Shown here: positions 33,883 through 42,400 of the stretch, one piece after another | How the letters are laid out: the number at the start of each line of letters is the position of its first letter | How positions within the stretch are numbered: the first letter of the stretch is position 1 | Assembly: GCA_964410105.1 (NCBI GenBank) | Contig: CAYPFY010000003.1 | Location: 180,173 to 244,172, forward strand | DNA: 64,000 nt | Direction of reading: 5' to 3' | Source of the DNA: CAYPFY01 sp964410105 | GTDB taxonomy: Bacteria > Bacteroidota > Ignavibacteria > UBA10030 > SZUA-254 | The notes under the pieces: model-generated | Databases searched by the model: none | What the model was told of the DNA's origin: nothing | Seen by the model: only the letters and a program-made list of their open reading frames with translations | Program-made: the position numbers and the translations under genes

Positions 33883-36486
33883 TTAGCAGTCTTTCTTCAG
33901 ATGCGCGAGACGCTCGAGGGCTTCAAGAGGAGTCATCGTCTCGATGTCGATTTTCTTCAGCTCATCTCTCAGCGCGTCATCCTTGAGCTCAAAAAGAGTC
34001 ATCTGGGGCTCCTCCGGGTGAATACGCCCCTTCGGCTTCCGGGATGCCTTGCCGTGCACGGTCAGGTCGGAGCCCTCCAGATTCCTCAAAATCCTTCTCG
34101 CCCTCTCCGTCACCTCGTCCGGCAAACCCGCCATCTGCGCCACCTGAATGCCGTAGGAGTGATCGGCGAACCCGGGGGTGACTCTGTGGAGAAAAATGAC
34201 CTTGTCGCCGTATTCACGAACTTCCACCTTCAGATTCTTGATCCGCGGGAGAATGTCCGCGAGTTCATTCAGTTCGTGATAATGTGTCGCAAAGAGCGTT
34301 TTTGCACCCAGCCGGTTGTGGATGTACTCCGTCAATGCCCACGCGATGCTTATGCCGTCAAATGTGCTCGTTCCCCGGCCGATCTCATCGAGCAAGATCA
34401 GACTCCGGTCCGTCGCCGTGTTAATGATGTTCGCCGCCTCATGCATTTCCACCAGAAACGTACTCTCCCCGGAGGCGATGTTGTCGCTCGCTCCCACGCG
34501 CGTATACAGCCTGTCGATGATGCCTATGACCGCCCGTTCCGCCGGGACGAAACTGCCGATATGGCCCAGGAGGGCGATGAGCCCGGCCTGGCGCAGGTAG
34601 CTCGACTTTCCGCTCATGTTCGGGCCGGTGATGATCATGATCTGGTTATCGTCATTGTCGAGCACGACGTCGTTCGGCGTGTACGTCTCGCCTGGCGGCA
34701 ACAGGCGCTCAATGACGGGGTGGCGTCCTGCGATGATCTCGATCCTGCGCCCGTCGTTCATATCCGGCTTCGTATAACCGTTCGTAACCGCGGCGTCGGA
34801 GAGGGACGCAAGACAGTCGAGAGTTCCCACCAGCCGGGCATCCTGCTGGATGGCATCCGCGTGCCCGGCGATCTCACCGCGCAATTCGTTGAACAATCTG
34901 GTTTCGAGCTCAAGAATCTTTTCCTCCGCGTGGAGTATCTTTTCTTCAAAATCCTTGAGCTCCGGCGTTATATATCGTTCGGCTCCCGTCATCGTCTGGC
35001 GCCGCGTGTAATTCTCAGGGACCCTGTCCTTGTGCGTGTTCGTGATCTCGATGTAATATCCGAAAACATTGTTGAACCCCACCTTCAGAGACGGGATCCC
35101 GGTCTTCTCCCGTTCGGTTCTCTGAAGATCCGCAATCCAGGATTTGCCGTTGAGGGCAATGTCGCGTAAGTCGTCGAGCTCCCGGTTGTATCCCCGGTGA
35201 AAAACGTTCCCATCGGAAAGCGAAAGGGGAGGGTCGGGACGGAGAGCGGACGTTATCTTCTGGGCTACCGCCGGGAGCGGCTGCATCTCGCTCGTGAGCG
35301 AGGATAGCACCTCGGATGAGGCGCCGGCCAGGTCCGCCGCAAGAGCGCCCACCGCCGTGAGCATGCCCGCCATGGAAAAGACTTCGCGGGGGTTCGCCCG
35401 GTTCGTACAAATCTTGGAGATCAGCCTCTCAATGTCCCCAATCGTCGAGAGCGTGTCAACGATTTTCTTCCTGCGCGCGGGGTCATTGATAAGCTCCTCC
35501 ACCGCGTCGAGGCGCTCGCGGATCGGCTCCAGATTCCTGAGCGGAAAGCTGATCCATCGCTTCAACATCCGGGCTCCCATCGGAGTCCTCGTCCGGTCAA
35601 GAACCCAGAAGAGCGTTCCGTGCGGCCTCCCGTCCATCGAACCGGTGATCTCAAGATTCCGCTTTGTCGATTCGTCGAGAAGGATATAATCGCCTGCATC
35701 GTAAGGAGCGATCTTCCGGATGTGCCGGATGTTGGATTTCTGGGCCTCCTGAAGATAATTCATCACGGCCCCGGCCGAGACGGCGCCCAGGGTCATGTCT
35801 TCGATCCCGAACCCCTTCAGCGTATGCGTCCCGAAGTGATTGATCAGGAGATCGCGGGCGTAATCGACGTTAAATATCCAATCATCCAATTTTGTGTACA
35901 GACCTCCATAGGCGCTTCGAAGCGTGTCGGCAACTGAGCCGGCGTCGCGTTTCTGGATGAGGATCTCCGATGGCTGCAAGGATGAGATAGTGTGCGCAAG
36001 CTGGCGGAGCGGAAATTCCCCCGCCCTGAACTCGGCCGTGGTCACGTCGATGAAGGCAATCCCCACATTCTCCTCGCCCGTCGGGCGAGAATGAGGGAGC
36101 GATACGGCGAGGAGAAAGTTATTCTGCTTCCTGTCGAGAACGGTGTCAGAAAACGCAACCCCCGGAGTCACCACTTCCGTGACATCACGCTTCACGAGGC
36201 CTTTGGCGAACTTCGGATCTTCCAGTTGCTCGCAGACCGCCACACGGTAGCCCGCGCGAAGCAGCTTCGGCATATAGGAGTCAAGGGCGTGGTAGGGGAA
36301 TCCGGCCAGCGGGGTTTCGCGGGCCGTTCCATTCCCGCGCTTGGTGAGCGTGATGCCGAGGACTTTGGAGGTGACCTTGGCGTCCTCTTCAAAAGTCTCG
36401 TAAAAATCGCCGAGCCGGAAAAGGAGTATCGTGTCAGGATACTTCGCCTTCATCCTGGCATACTGCGTCATGAGAGGGGTAGACAT
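33883..36486 (-). CDS. mutS: DNA mismatch repair protein MutS
   Basis: MutS recognises mismatched bases and starts mismatch repair. The 867-residue protein has the mismatch-binding domain I (TPLMTQYARMKAKYPDTILLFRLGDFYE with the aromatic residue that wedges into DNA), the connector, lever and clamp domains, and the ABC-type ATPase domain with Walker A GPNMSGKSSYLRQ, Walker B LILLDEIGRGTSTFDG and a final THYHELNELA. I chose the ATG at 36486 because a good promoter sits at 36512-36540; an alternative TTG start at 36540 lies in the -35 box and so should not be transcribed. Confidence 0.96.
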   Translation of the reverse strand: MSTPLMTQYARMKAKYPDTILLFRLGDFYETFEEDAKVTSKVLGITLTKRGNGTARETPLAGFPYHALDSYMPKLLRAGYRVAVCEQLEDPKFAKGLVKRDVTEVVTPGVAFSDTVLDRKQNNFLLAVSLPHSRPTGEENVGIAFIDVTTAEFRAGEFPLRQLAHTISSLQPSEILIQKRDAGSVADTLRSAYGGLYTKLDDWIFNVDYARDLLINHFGTHTLKGFGIEDMTLGAVSAGAVMNYLQEAQKSNIRHIRKIAPYDAGDYILLDESTKRNLEITGSMDGRPHGTLFWVLDRTRTPMGARMLKRWISFPLRNLEPIRERLDAVEELINDPARRKKIVDTLSTIGDIERLISKICTNRANPREVFSMAGMLTAVGALAADLAGASSEVLSSLTSEMQPLPAVAQKITSALRPDPPLSLSDGNVFHRGYNRELDDLRDIALNGKSWIADLQRTEREKTGIPSLKVGFNNVFGYYIEITNTHKDRVPENYTRRQTMTGAERYITPELKDFEEKILHAEEKILELETRLFNELRGEIAGHADAIQQDARLVGTLDCLASLSDAAVTNGYTKPDMNDGRRIEIIAGRHPVIERLLPPGETYTPNDVVLDNDDNQIMIITGPNMSGKSSYLRQAGLIALLGHIGSFVPAERAVIGIIDRLYTRVGASDNIASGESTFLVEMHEAANIINTATDRSLILLDEIGRGTSTFDGISIAWALTEYIHNRLGAKTLFATHYHELNELADILPRIKNLKVEVREYGDKVIFLHRVTPGFADHSYGIQVAQMAGLPDEVTERARRILRNLEGSDLTVHGKASRKPKGRIHPEEPQMTLFELKDDALRDELKKIDIETMTPLEALERLAHLKKDC

Positions 36487-36511
36487 CGCTGCGTGCAGAA
36501 TGGGATGCCTC

Positions 36512-36540
36512 AATAAACGCAAAAGCCCCGTGAAAATCAA
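36512..36540 (-). promoter_or_regulatory. Promoter for mutS
   Basis: On the minus strand TTGATT (36535-36540) and TTTATT (36512-36517) are 17 bases apart. The start near 36505 leaves about 19 bases of leader before ATG 36486. Confidence 0.55.
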
Positions 36541-36656
36541 TCAGACCGCATGGACGAGGGGTTTCCCCCCCCGGGATGAGTGCCCGGAGTTGAAGGGCGA
36601 CGAGAATTCAGGACCGAGCCCGCCCGCGGGGGTGTGCGATCAGGCAGGCCGTTCGA

Positions 36657-37814
36657 TCAGTAGAGGAACATAGGTTTTCCGAGGAGATGGGCAACTTTCG
36701 GGCGGTAATTCTGGATGTCGTAGAGTTCATCGACATCCACACGCTTCTTCCCCTCGGTGATGATAGTGGCTGAAACAGTCGTGTACTTTCCGTCCCTGAG
36801 CGCGACCATTCTTCCCAGCTGCTTCTTGAGGAGGGAATCAGTCGCCAGATACCCGTACGTCGACGAGACCATCAGATCGAGGGCGTCGGCTGCTCCGCTC
36901 CGCATCAGGTACGCGAGCTGCTGATAAACGGTCCGGACACCGGAACGCTTCTCAATCTCGTGGGCGACGTAATCCCCGACTCCTCCCAGCTTCTTGTGCC
37001 CGTACGCATCGGCCTCCCCGCTCATGTACATTTCCCCACCAAGGGGCTTGGCCCCCTCGGAGATTGTCATAATGGCGTACCTGCTCGGATTGTTACGGCG
37101 GTCATCCACCAGCATATCGACGAGCCTCTGGATATCGAAGTCGACCTCCGAAATGATGGCCCGGTCGACTCCGGCAAGATACGCCGAGATCAGTGAGGTT
37201 TCGCCGGAGTATCGGCCGAAGAGCTCCACAACGGCGATCCTTTCGTGCGACCCCGACGGAGTCCGCAGCGCATGGATGAATTCGACGCTCCGGGTGACGG
37301 CCGTCGAAAATCCGATGCAATAGTCGGTCCCGTAGACGTCGTTGTCCATGGTCTTCGGAATGCAGATGATGGGAAAGCCCTCCCTGTTCAGGCGAACAGC
37401 ATAGCTGAGGGTGTCGTCCCCCCCGATCGCGATGAGGGCGTCGAGTTTCAGGTGTGTGAGCACCCGGAGAATGTGCGGCGTGCAGTCGACCGGCTTGGAA
37501 TCCGCGCCTGCGTAGGAACTCAGCAGGAAATCAGGAAGATCATTGCGCGTAACTCTTCCAGGATTTGTCCGCGATGTGTGAAGGTAAGTCCCCCCCGTCC
37601 GGTCGATTGTCCGCGTGTTGACCCTCGTCAGGGGGAGGATGTGTTCCAGCATCGACGCCTCCTCGGCATCTGGGTTGAAATCGAGGAGCCCGCCCCAGCC
37701 CCTGCGGATCCCGATCATCTCGTGTCCCTCCTCCGTCGCCCGATAGACAGATGCTTTGATGCAGGGATTGAGGCCGGGGACATCACCTCCGCCAGTGAGT
37801 ATTCCGATTCTCAT
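36657..37814 (-). CDS. 6-phosphofructokinase, pyrophosphate-dependent type
   Basis: The 385-residue enzyme phosphorylates fructose 6-phosphate. The N-terminal GILTGGGDVPGLN is the nucleotide or PPi-binding loop. The motif GGDD (residues 131-134) has an aspartate where ATP-dependent enzymes have glycine, and PKTMDND carries a lysine (K154) where ATP enzymes have glycine. Both substitutions are recorded as marks of PPi-dependent phosphofructokinases, which work in either direction. The catalytic TMDND aspartates are intact. The gene is transcribed alone from a promoter at 37858-37886. An ATP-dependent clade with similar residues cannot be fully excluded. Confidence 0.88.
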   Translation of the reverse strand: MRIGILTGGGDVPGLNPCIKASVYRATEEGHEMIGIRRGWGGLLDFNPDAEEASMLEHILPLTRVNTRTIDRTGGTYLHTSRTNPGRVTRNDLPDFLLSSYAGADSKPVDCTPHILRVLTHLKLDALIAIGGDDTLSYAVRLNREGFPIICIPKTMDNDVYGTDYCIGFSTAVTRSVEFIHALRTPSGSHERIAVVELFGRYSGETSLISAYLAGVDRAIISEVDFDIQRLVDMLVDDRRNNPSRYAIMTISEGAKPLGGEMYMSGEADAYGHKKLGGVGDYVAHEIEKRSGVRTVYQQLAYLMRSGAADALDLMVSSTYGYLATDSLLKKQLGRMVALRDGKYTTVSATIITEGKKRVDVDELYDIQNYRPKVAHLLGKPMFLY

Positions 37815-37857
37815 TCAACGTCAGAATTTTCGGTGAAGAGCGTGACCTGTCGCACGT

Positions 37858-37886
37858 AATGTACTGAATATCGTTCTGTTATTCAA
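37858..37886 (-). promoter_or_regulatory. Promoter for the phosphofructokinase gene
   Basis: On the minus strand TTGAAT (37881-37886) and TACATT (37858-37863) are 17 bases apart. The expected start near 37851 leaves a 37-base leader. It is divergent from the sigma-factor promoter 20 bases away. Confidence 0.6.
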
Positions 37887-37906
37887 TTTCCATCATAAAA
37901 TACATG

Positions 37907-37935
37907 TTGCATTTCGCCCAAAGTCTCTGTAATTT
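37907..37935 (+). promoter_or_regulatory. Promoter for the ECF sigma operon
   Basis: TTGCAT (37907-37912) and TAATTT (37930-37935) are 17 bases apart, with initiation expected near 37942 and a leader of about 48 bases. The pattern is that of the primary sigma factor; I do not see a separate ECF-type promoter with an AAC motif. Confidence 0.55.
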
Positions 37936-37989
37936 CGGAACATGTTAAACCATTCCTCCCTCTTTTCCGTAGTATAGGTAAAGTCCGCT

Positions 37990-38595
37990 GTGTACGCACT
38001 CACCGCTCTGCTGATGTCGCTTGTCAATTTCTCGAAACGCGATGGGGAAGATGCCGCGCTTTTCCAGCGGATCGCGAGCGGGGAAGAAATGGCGCTCTCC
38101 GAGCTCTACGATCGCTACGCGGGCCTTCTGTACGGATTTGCAGTAAAAATGTTGAAATCAGTGGAAGATTCCCAGGATATCATACAAGAGGTTTTCCTTC
38201 AGGTCTGGAACAAGGCCGCCTCTTACCAGTCTTCGAAGGGCTCAGTCTATACGTGGCTCGTGACGATGACGCGCAACCGTGTGATCGATAGGATCCGATC
38301 CAAAGGTTTTAAGCGGCTCTCTATGAACTTCGATATCTCGTCGCTCAGCCTGGCTGCCGACCCCCGATCATCCGATCCGCACACGAAAACGGTTGCCGCC
38401 GAGTACCGGCAGCTCGTGGCGGGTGCCCTCGGCCGCCTTCAAGAATCGGAACAACAAGTGCTCGCGCTTGCCTATTATGAAGGCTATAGCCAGTCTGAAA
38501 TCGCCGAAAAACTCAGCATTCCTCTTGGAACCGTTAAATCTCGTATGAGGAAGGGAATGATCTCGATGCGCTCCTGGCTCGAAGGGAAGATCTGA
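37990..38595 (+). CDS. ECF-type RNA polymerase sigma factor
   Basis: The 201-residue protein has region 2 (ELYDRYAGLLYGFAVKML and EDSQDIIQEVFLQVWNKA, for core and -10 binding) and region 4 (EQQVLALAYYEGYSQSEIAEKLSIPLGTVKSRM, for -35 binding), but no regions 1 or 3, as in extracytoplasmic-function sigma factors of the SigK type. It is followed two bases later by an RskA-like anti-sigma gene, and the pair is the usual sigma/anti-sigma unit in which sigma stays bound until a membrane signal releases it. GTG 37990 is a likely start; an ATG at 38014 would remove eight residues. Confidence 0.9.
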   Translation: MYALTALLMSLVNFSKRDGEDAALFQRIASGEEMALSELYDRYAGLLYGFAVKMLKSVEDSQDIIQEVFLQVWNKAASYQSSKGSVYTWLVTMTRNRVIDRIRSKGFKRLSMNFDISSLSLAADPRSSDPHTKTVAAEYRQLVAGALGRLQESEQQVLALAYYEGYSQSEIAEKLSIPLGTVKSRMRKGMISMRSWLEGKI

Positions 38596-38597
38596 TC

Positions 38598-39440
38598 ATG
38601 GCCCCCCATGATGATAAATACCTGGATTTTTCCGCGGCCTACATGCTCGGCGCCCTGGATGGCCCGGAGCTCCGGGAGTTTGAAGCGCACCTGAAGACGG
38701 GCTGCGCCGTATGCGCCGGAGAGATCGCCGCTCTCTCCCCCGTAGCGGCGCTGCTGCCGGCGGCGCTTCCTGAAATACCGCCTCCCCCCGAATTGAAGGA
38801 ACGCATACTTTTCGGAGCCCGCCTGTCCCAGGTCGCACGGCAACATTACGAGGAACAGCCCGCCGCTGAAGCACCCGCCCTCCCGCAGGCTCCCGAGGTG
38901 AAGATCCGGCGACGTTGGCTCGCCCCAAGCCTCGCTTTCGCTCTCGTCGTGCTGGTGGCCGCCTTTACCCTCTATGTGCGAACATTGTTCACGACGATCG
39001 AGGAACAGCGGGGTCTGATAGGGACGCAGGAAAACAACATCGTGGCGCTCAAGACGGAACTGGAACAAAAGGAGGCTATTCTCAAGGTGCTCGAATCCCG
39101 GCGAATTGATGTGTTCACAATGGATGGGCTGACGGTGAATCCTGTGGGGTATGGAAAAATCATCTGGGATCCCGACCGGAAGATGGCCATACTGCAGGTT
39201 TCACATCTTCCTCCCGTACCGGAAGGGAAGGATTATCAGCTGTGGGTGATCAGAGCGCAGAAGCCCGTCAGCGCCGGAGTGTTTGCCGTGACCGCAGGGA
39301 CGGAGAGCTACTTCAAGGTCCAGAGCCTCGACGTCTCCAACAGGGCCGAGGTGAACGCATTCGCAGTCACCCTCGAACCCAAGGGAGGGATGCCCCAGCC
39401 GACCGGCGAGATGTACCTGATGGGAAAAACGGCGAAATGA
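38598..39440 (+). CDS. RskA-like membrane anti-sigma factor
   Basis: The 280-residue protein has a cytoplasmic N-terminal sigma-binding part with a zinc-binding anti-sigma-like motif (H36-x5-C42-x2-C45; sequence HLKTGCAVCAGE), one membrane helix (WLAPSLAFALVVLVAAFTLYV, near residue 105) and a periplasmic part with a coiled coil of about 30 residues and a C-terminal RskA domain (GYGKIIWDPDRKMAILQVS near 187). It should hold the sigma factor encoded upstream at the membrane. It faces the end of the giant secreted protein gene, 19 bases away, but there is no evidence that this gene is its target. Confidence 0.87.
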   Translation: MAPHDDKYLDFSAAYMLGALDGPELREFEAHLKTGCAVCAGEIAALSPVAALLPAALPEIPPPPELKERILFGARLSQVARQHYEEQPAAEAPALPQAPEVKIRRRWLAPSLAFALVVLVAAFTLYVRTLFTTIEEQRGLIGTQENNIVALKTELEQKEAILKVLESRRIDVFTMDGLTVNPVGYGKIIWDPDRKMAILQVSHLPPVPEGKDYQLWVIRAQKPVSAGVFAVTAGTESYFKVQSLDVSNRAEVNAFAVTLEPKGGMPQPTGEMYLMGKTAK

Positions 39441-39459
39441 ACGAGGCCGCAGTTGCAGC

Positions 39460-42400
39460 TCATTTGAGGAGGATCATCTTCTTCACGGCCGTGAAATTCC
39501 TTCCCTCCTCGCCGTCGGAAGGTTCTGTAACCTCTAACCTGTAGAAGTACACGCCCGAAGGCAGAGTTCCCGCATCGAAATCGAGGGATTGCCCCCCCTC
39601 CCCCATCAGCTCACGGTCCGCGAGGATCGCAATTTCCTGGCCGAGGATGTTGTAGACCTTCAGCGTGACGAAGGCCTCCCCGGCAAGGTCGAATTCGATC
39701 GTCGTCCTGGGATTGAAAGGATTCGGATAATTCTGATAGAGTGTGTAGACTGAGGGGAAGGCCCCGGGCCCCGGCGCCGAGGGCTGGATTACGGCAGGAA
39801 CCGCCGACGGGTTCGCCTTCAAAATGCCTACCGCGAGCAGTTGGCGCGTACCCCGCACCTGAAGCTGTGAGCCGAAAGAGAATGTGTCCAGATCTCCCTC
39901 AAATGCCGCGTTGATCCGGCGAATGACGGAGTCAAGCTGCCGGTAGAGCAGCGAGTCGGAAAAAACATGGCGGCCGAGACTGTATGAGCCCATCATAACC
40001 GAGTCCCCGAAGTCGGCAATCTCTTTCACCATCCTCCCGTTCCAGCCGTTCGCAACTGTATCGTCATAGATGAGTTCGCCCAAGCCGCGGGGCGTTATTC
40101 CGAAGGCGCTCGCCGCGATCCCCAACCGGAGCGCGATCATATCGGCCACGAGAACGTTATTCAGCTTGCCCGGAGGAAGGGATTTCTGCCTCTTGATGAT
40201 CGCCCTGCCGTTTGACGTATAGGTGCTGAATCCGAACGCCGGGCCGGTGTCAAGGCCCGAGCGGTCCCGTAAAGTATTCATGATATCGGTGTATTTGGGC
40301 GCCAGCAGCCATCCGTAGAATTTCGAGCTGTCGCTCCCCACGCTTTTGTCCCTCCCGACCCTCATCCCGCCGGTCGATGTGAATCCACCGCGCCCGAAGA
40401 GGTCGGCAAGAACGTTGACGCGGTTCGGCATCGGATATCTCGGCTCGATGTGGACCGACGGTATACTACCCGCCGCGCCTGCCTGCGAACTCCCGCGGGT
40501 GAAATAATACTTCGAGATTTTCAGGAGCTTTGACAATTTTGCAAACCCTGAAAGTTTGACCGAATCCCCGCGATGAAGAAGGCCCGGGAAGGGGAAATTC
40601 CACGACTTAAGCCCTGCATCGAGCGCGGCAGGGACCGAGGCCGGCGTGGTCACAACGGGAAGCGTCGTGTCGATCCGGGAGGAAAACTCCACATGGAGAC
40701 CGCCCGTATTGTCGGAATCGTTCCTCACCGCGAAGCTGAAGAAAATCTTGTCGGGCGAAGGTTTTACCGGTTTTCCGAGTTTTCCCTTTGAATCCCGCGA
40801 CAGCGCCAGGTTCTCGGGACGGAACGTGCGGAAGTACTGCCCGTACACAGGCGGGGCGTTTGCAAAATCAACATTCATAGCCTGACCGTTGGCGAGATCG
40901 AGGATTACACGGTTGTCTCCGCCCGGGATTGAAGCACCCGGGTTGAGAGAATAACCGAGATGAATCCACCCCGAGCTGTCACTTTCCACGGCCACGAATC
41001 TCCCATCGGGCAGGTTTCCGGCGGGCAGCACGGGGCCGTCCGCGGATGTGACGAGGGGTCCATCAGCCGCATCCCGGTGAAGTTCGAGATGCCAGGACTT
41101 CGGAATCCTGTCTCCTGAGGTCGAGAATCTCCCGTCGCCATCCTCAAACGCTCCGACGCTGATAGTATTGGGGTGAAAGCTCACAAAATCGACGCCGATC
41201 CCCTGGCCGTCGTGAACGGAGACGCTGACCGAGGAAACGCCGGAGGGCGTCGGGCTCCCGCCGTTACTATATCCGATATGCTGCCACCCCGCGCTGTCCG
41301 CCTCAAGAATCACAAAGTTGCCGTCCGGGACTCTCGTCGCCAGCACAGTCGATCCCTTCCCTGCGGTAAACAGCGGACCGTTGACGGAATCTTTCCTTAT
41401 TTCGAATCGCCACGGAGTCAAAGTCCGGTCCCCGGAAGTCCCGAAGAGTCCATCCGCGTCCCGATACTCCCGGATGGTGATGAAATTCGCGTGGAAATTG
41501 ATGAAAGTGTCCGAGATTGAGGTGGCAAGTACTGTGAGAGTGTCGAACGTTCCCCCGTTCAAACGCGTCCAGGTGGAACCGCTGTCCGCTTCAGCCGCTA
41601 TATATCTCCCCGCCTCCGTCACGGTCGCAACGAGCCTGCTCGTGTCGGCTGACGCGTAGAGCGACGCTGCCGCCACTGAATCTTTGTACAATAACAGTCT
41701 CCACGAGTTCAACGACCTGTCTCCCTTCGTGGCCGTATCTCCATCGGCATCGCGTAGTTTTAAGACGGTGATGGTACTCGACGCGCTCCCGCGGAGAGGT
41801 ATCGTGTCCGGGGAGTTCGTTCCGTTATGCGCGAATATCGCCCTCCCGGCGAAGGAGCCGACCGTCACGGGATGAAAGGCCACGGCAAACCTGAAGCTGT
41901 CCCTCGGCGCTATGGCCGCGGTCTCCGGGCTGACATGAAAACCGACCGAGGTCACAACCGTCAGGTTGAGGCTTGCCGTCCCCTCGTTGGTGACCGTGAG
42001 CGTATCCCTCTCTGTGCTATCGACCGCGAGCGTCGTGAACTGAAGCGAATCGGGGTATGCATGCAAATAGGAGTATGTTCCCAACCCCGAGAGCGAGTCA
42101 CCGTGCGGGCTTCCGGGGGCGTCGTCCGTCACGGTGAGCGAACCCCGTGATTCGAAACCGGGAGAGGTCGGGGTGAAGGTGACCGATATTGTGCCGCTGG
42201 ATTCGGGCGGGAGAGTGATGGGAGATATCGGCAGCGTATGAGTTTCGCCGAAATCGCCCCACGTCCGGATCGAGAATATTCTCAGCGAATCATTACCTGT
42301 ATTCTTGAGTGTAAATACCTTGGGAGGGCTTGCCGTGAAGGCCCGCTGTTCACCAAAATCCCACGCGGCCGGTAAAAGCTGGACGAGCGGCTGTACTCCG

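Noticed and set aside
36487..36540. TTG start giving an 18-residue longer MutS
   Set aside because: The TTG lies within the -35 box of the mutS promoter and the extra residues do not match the MutS N-terminus.
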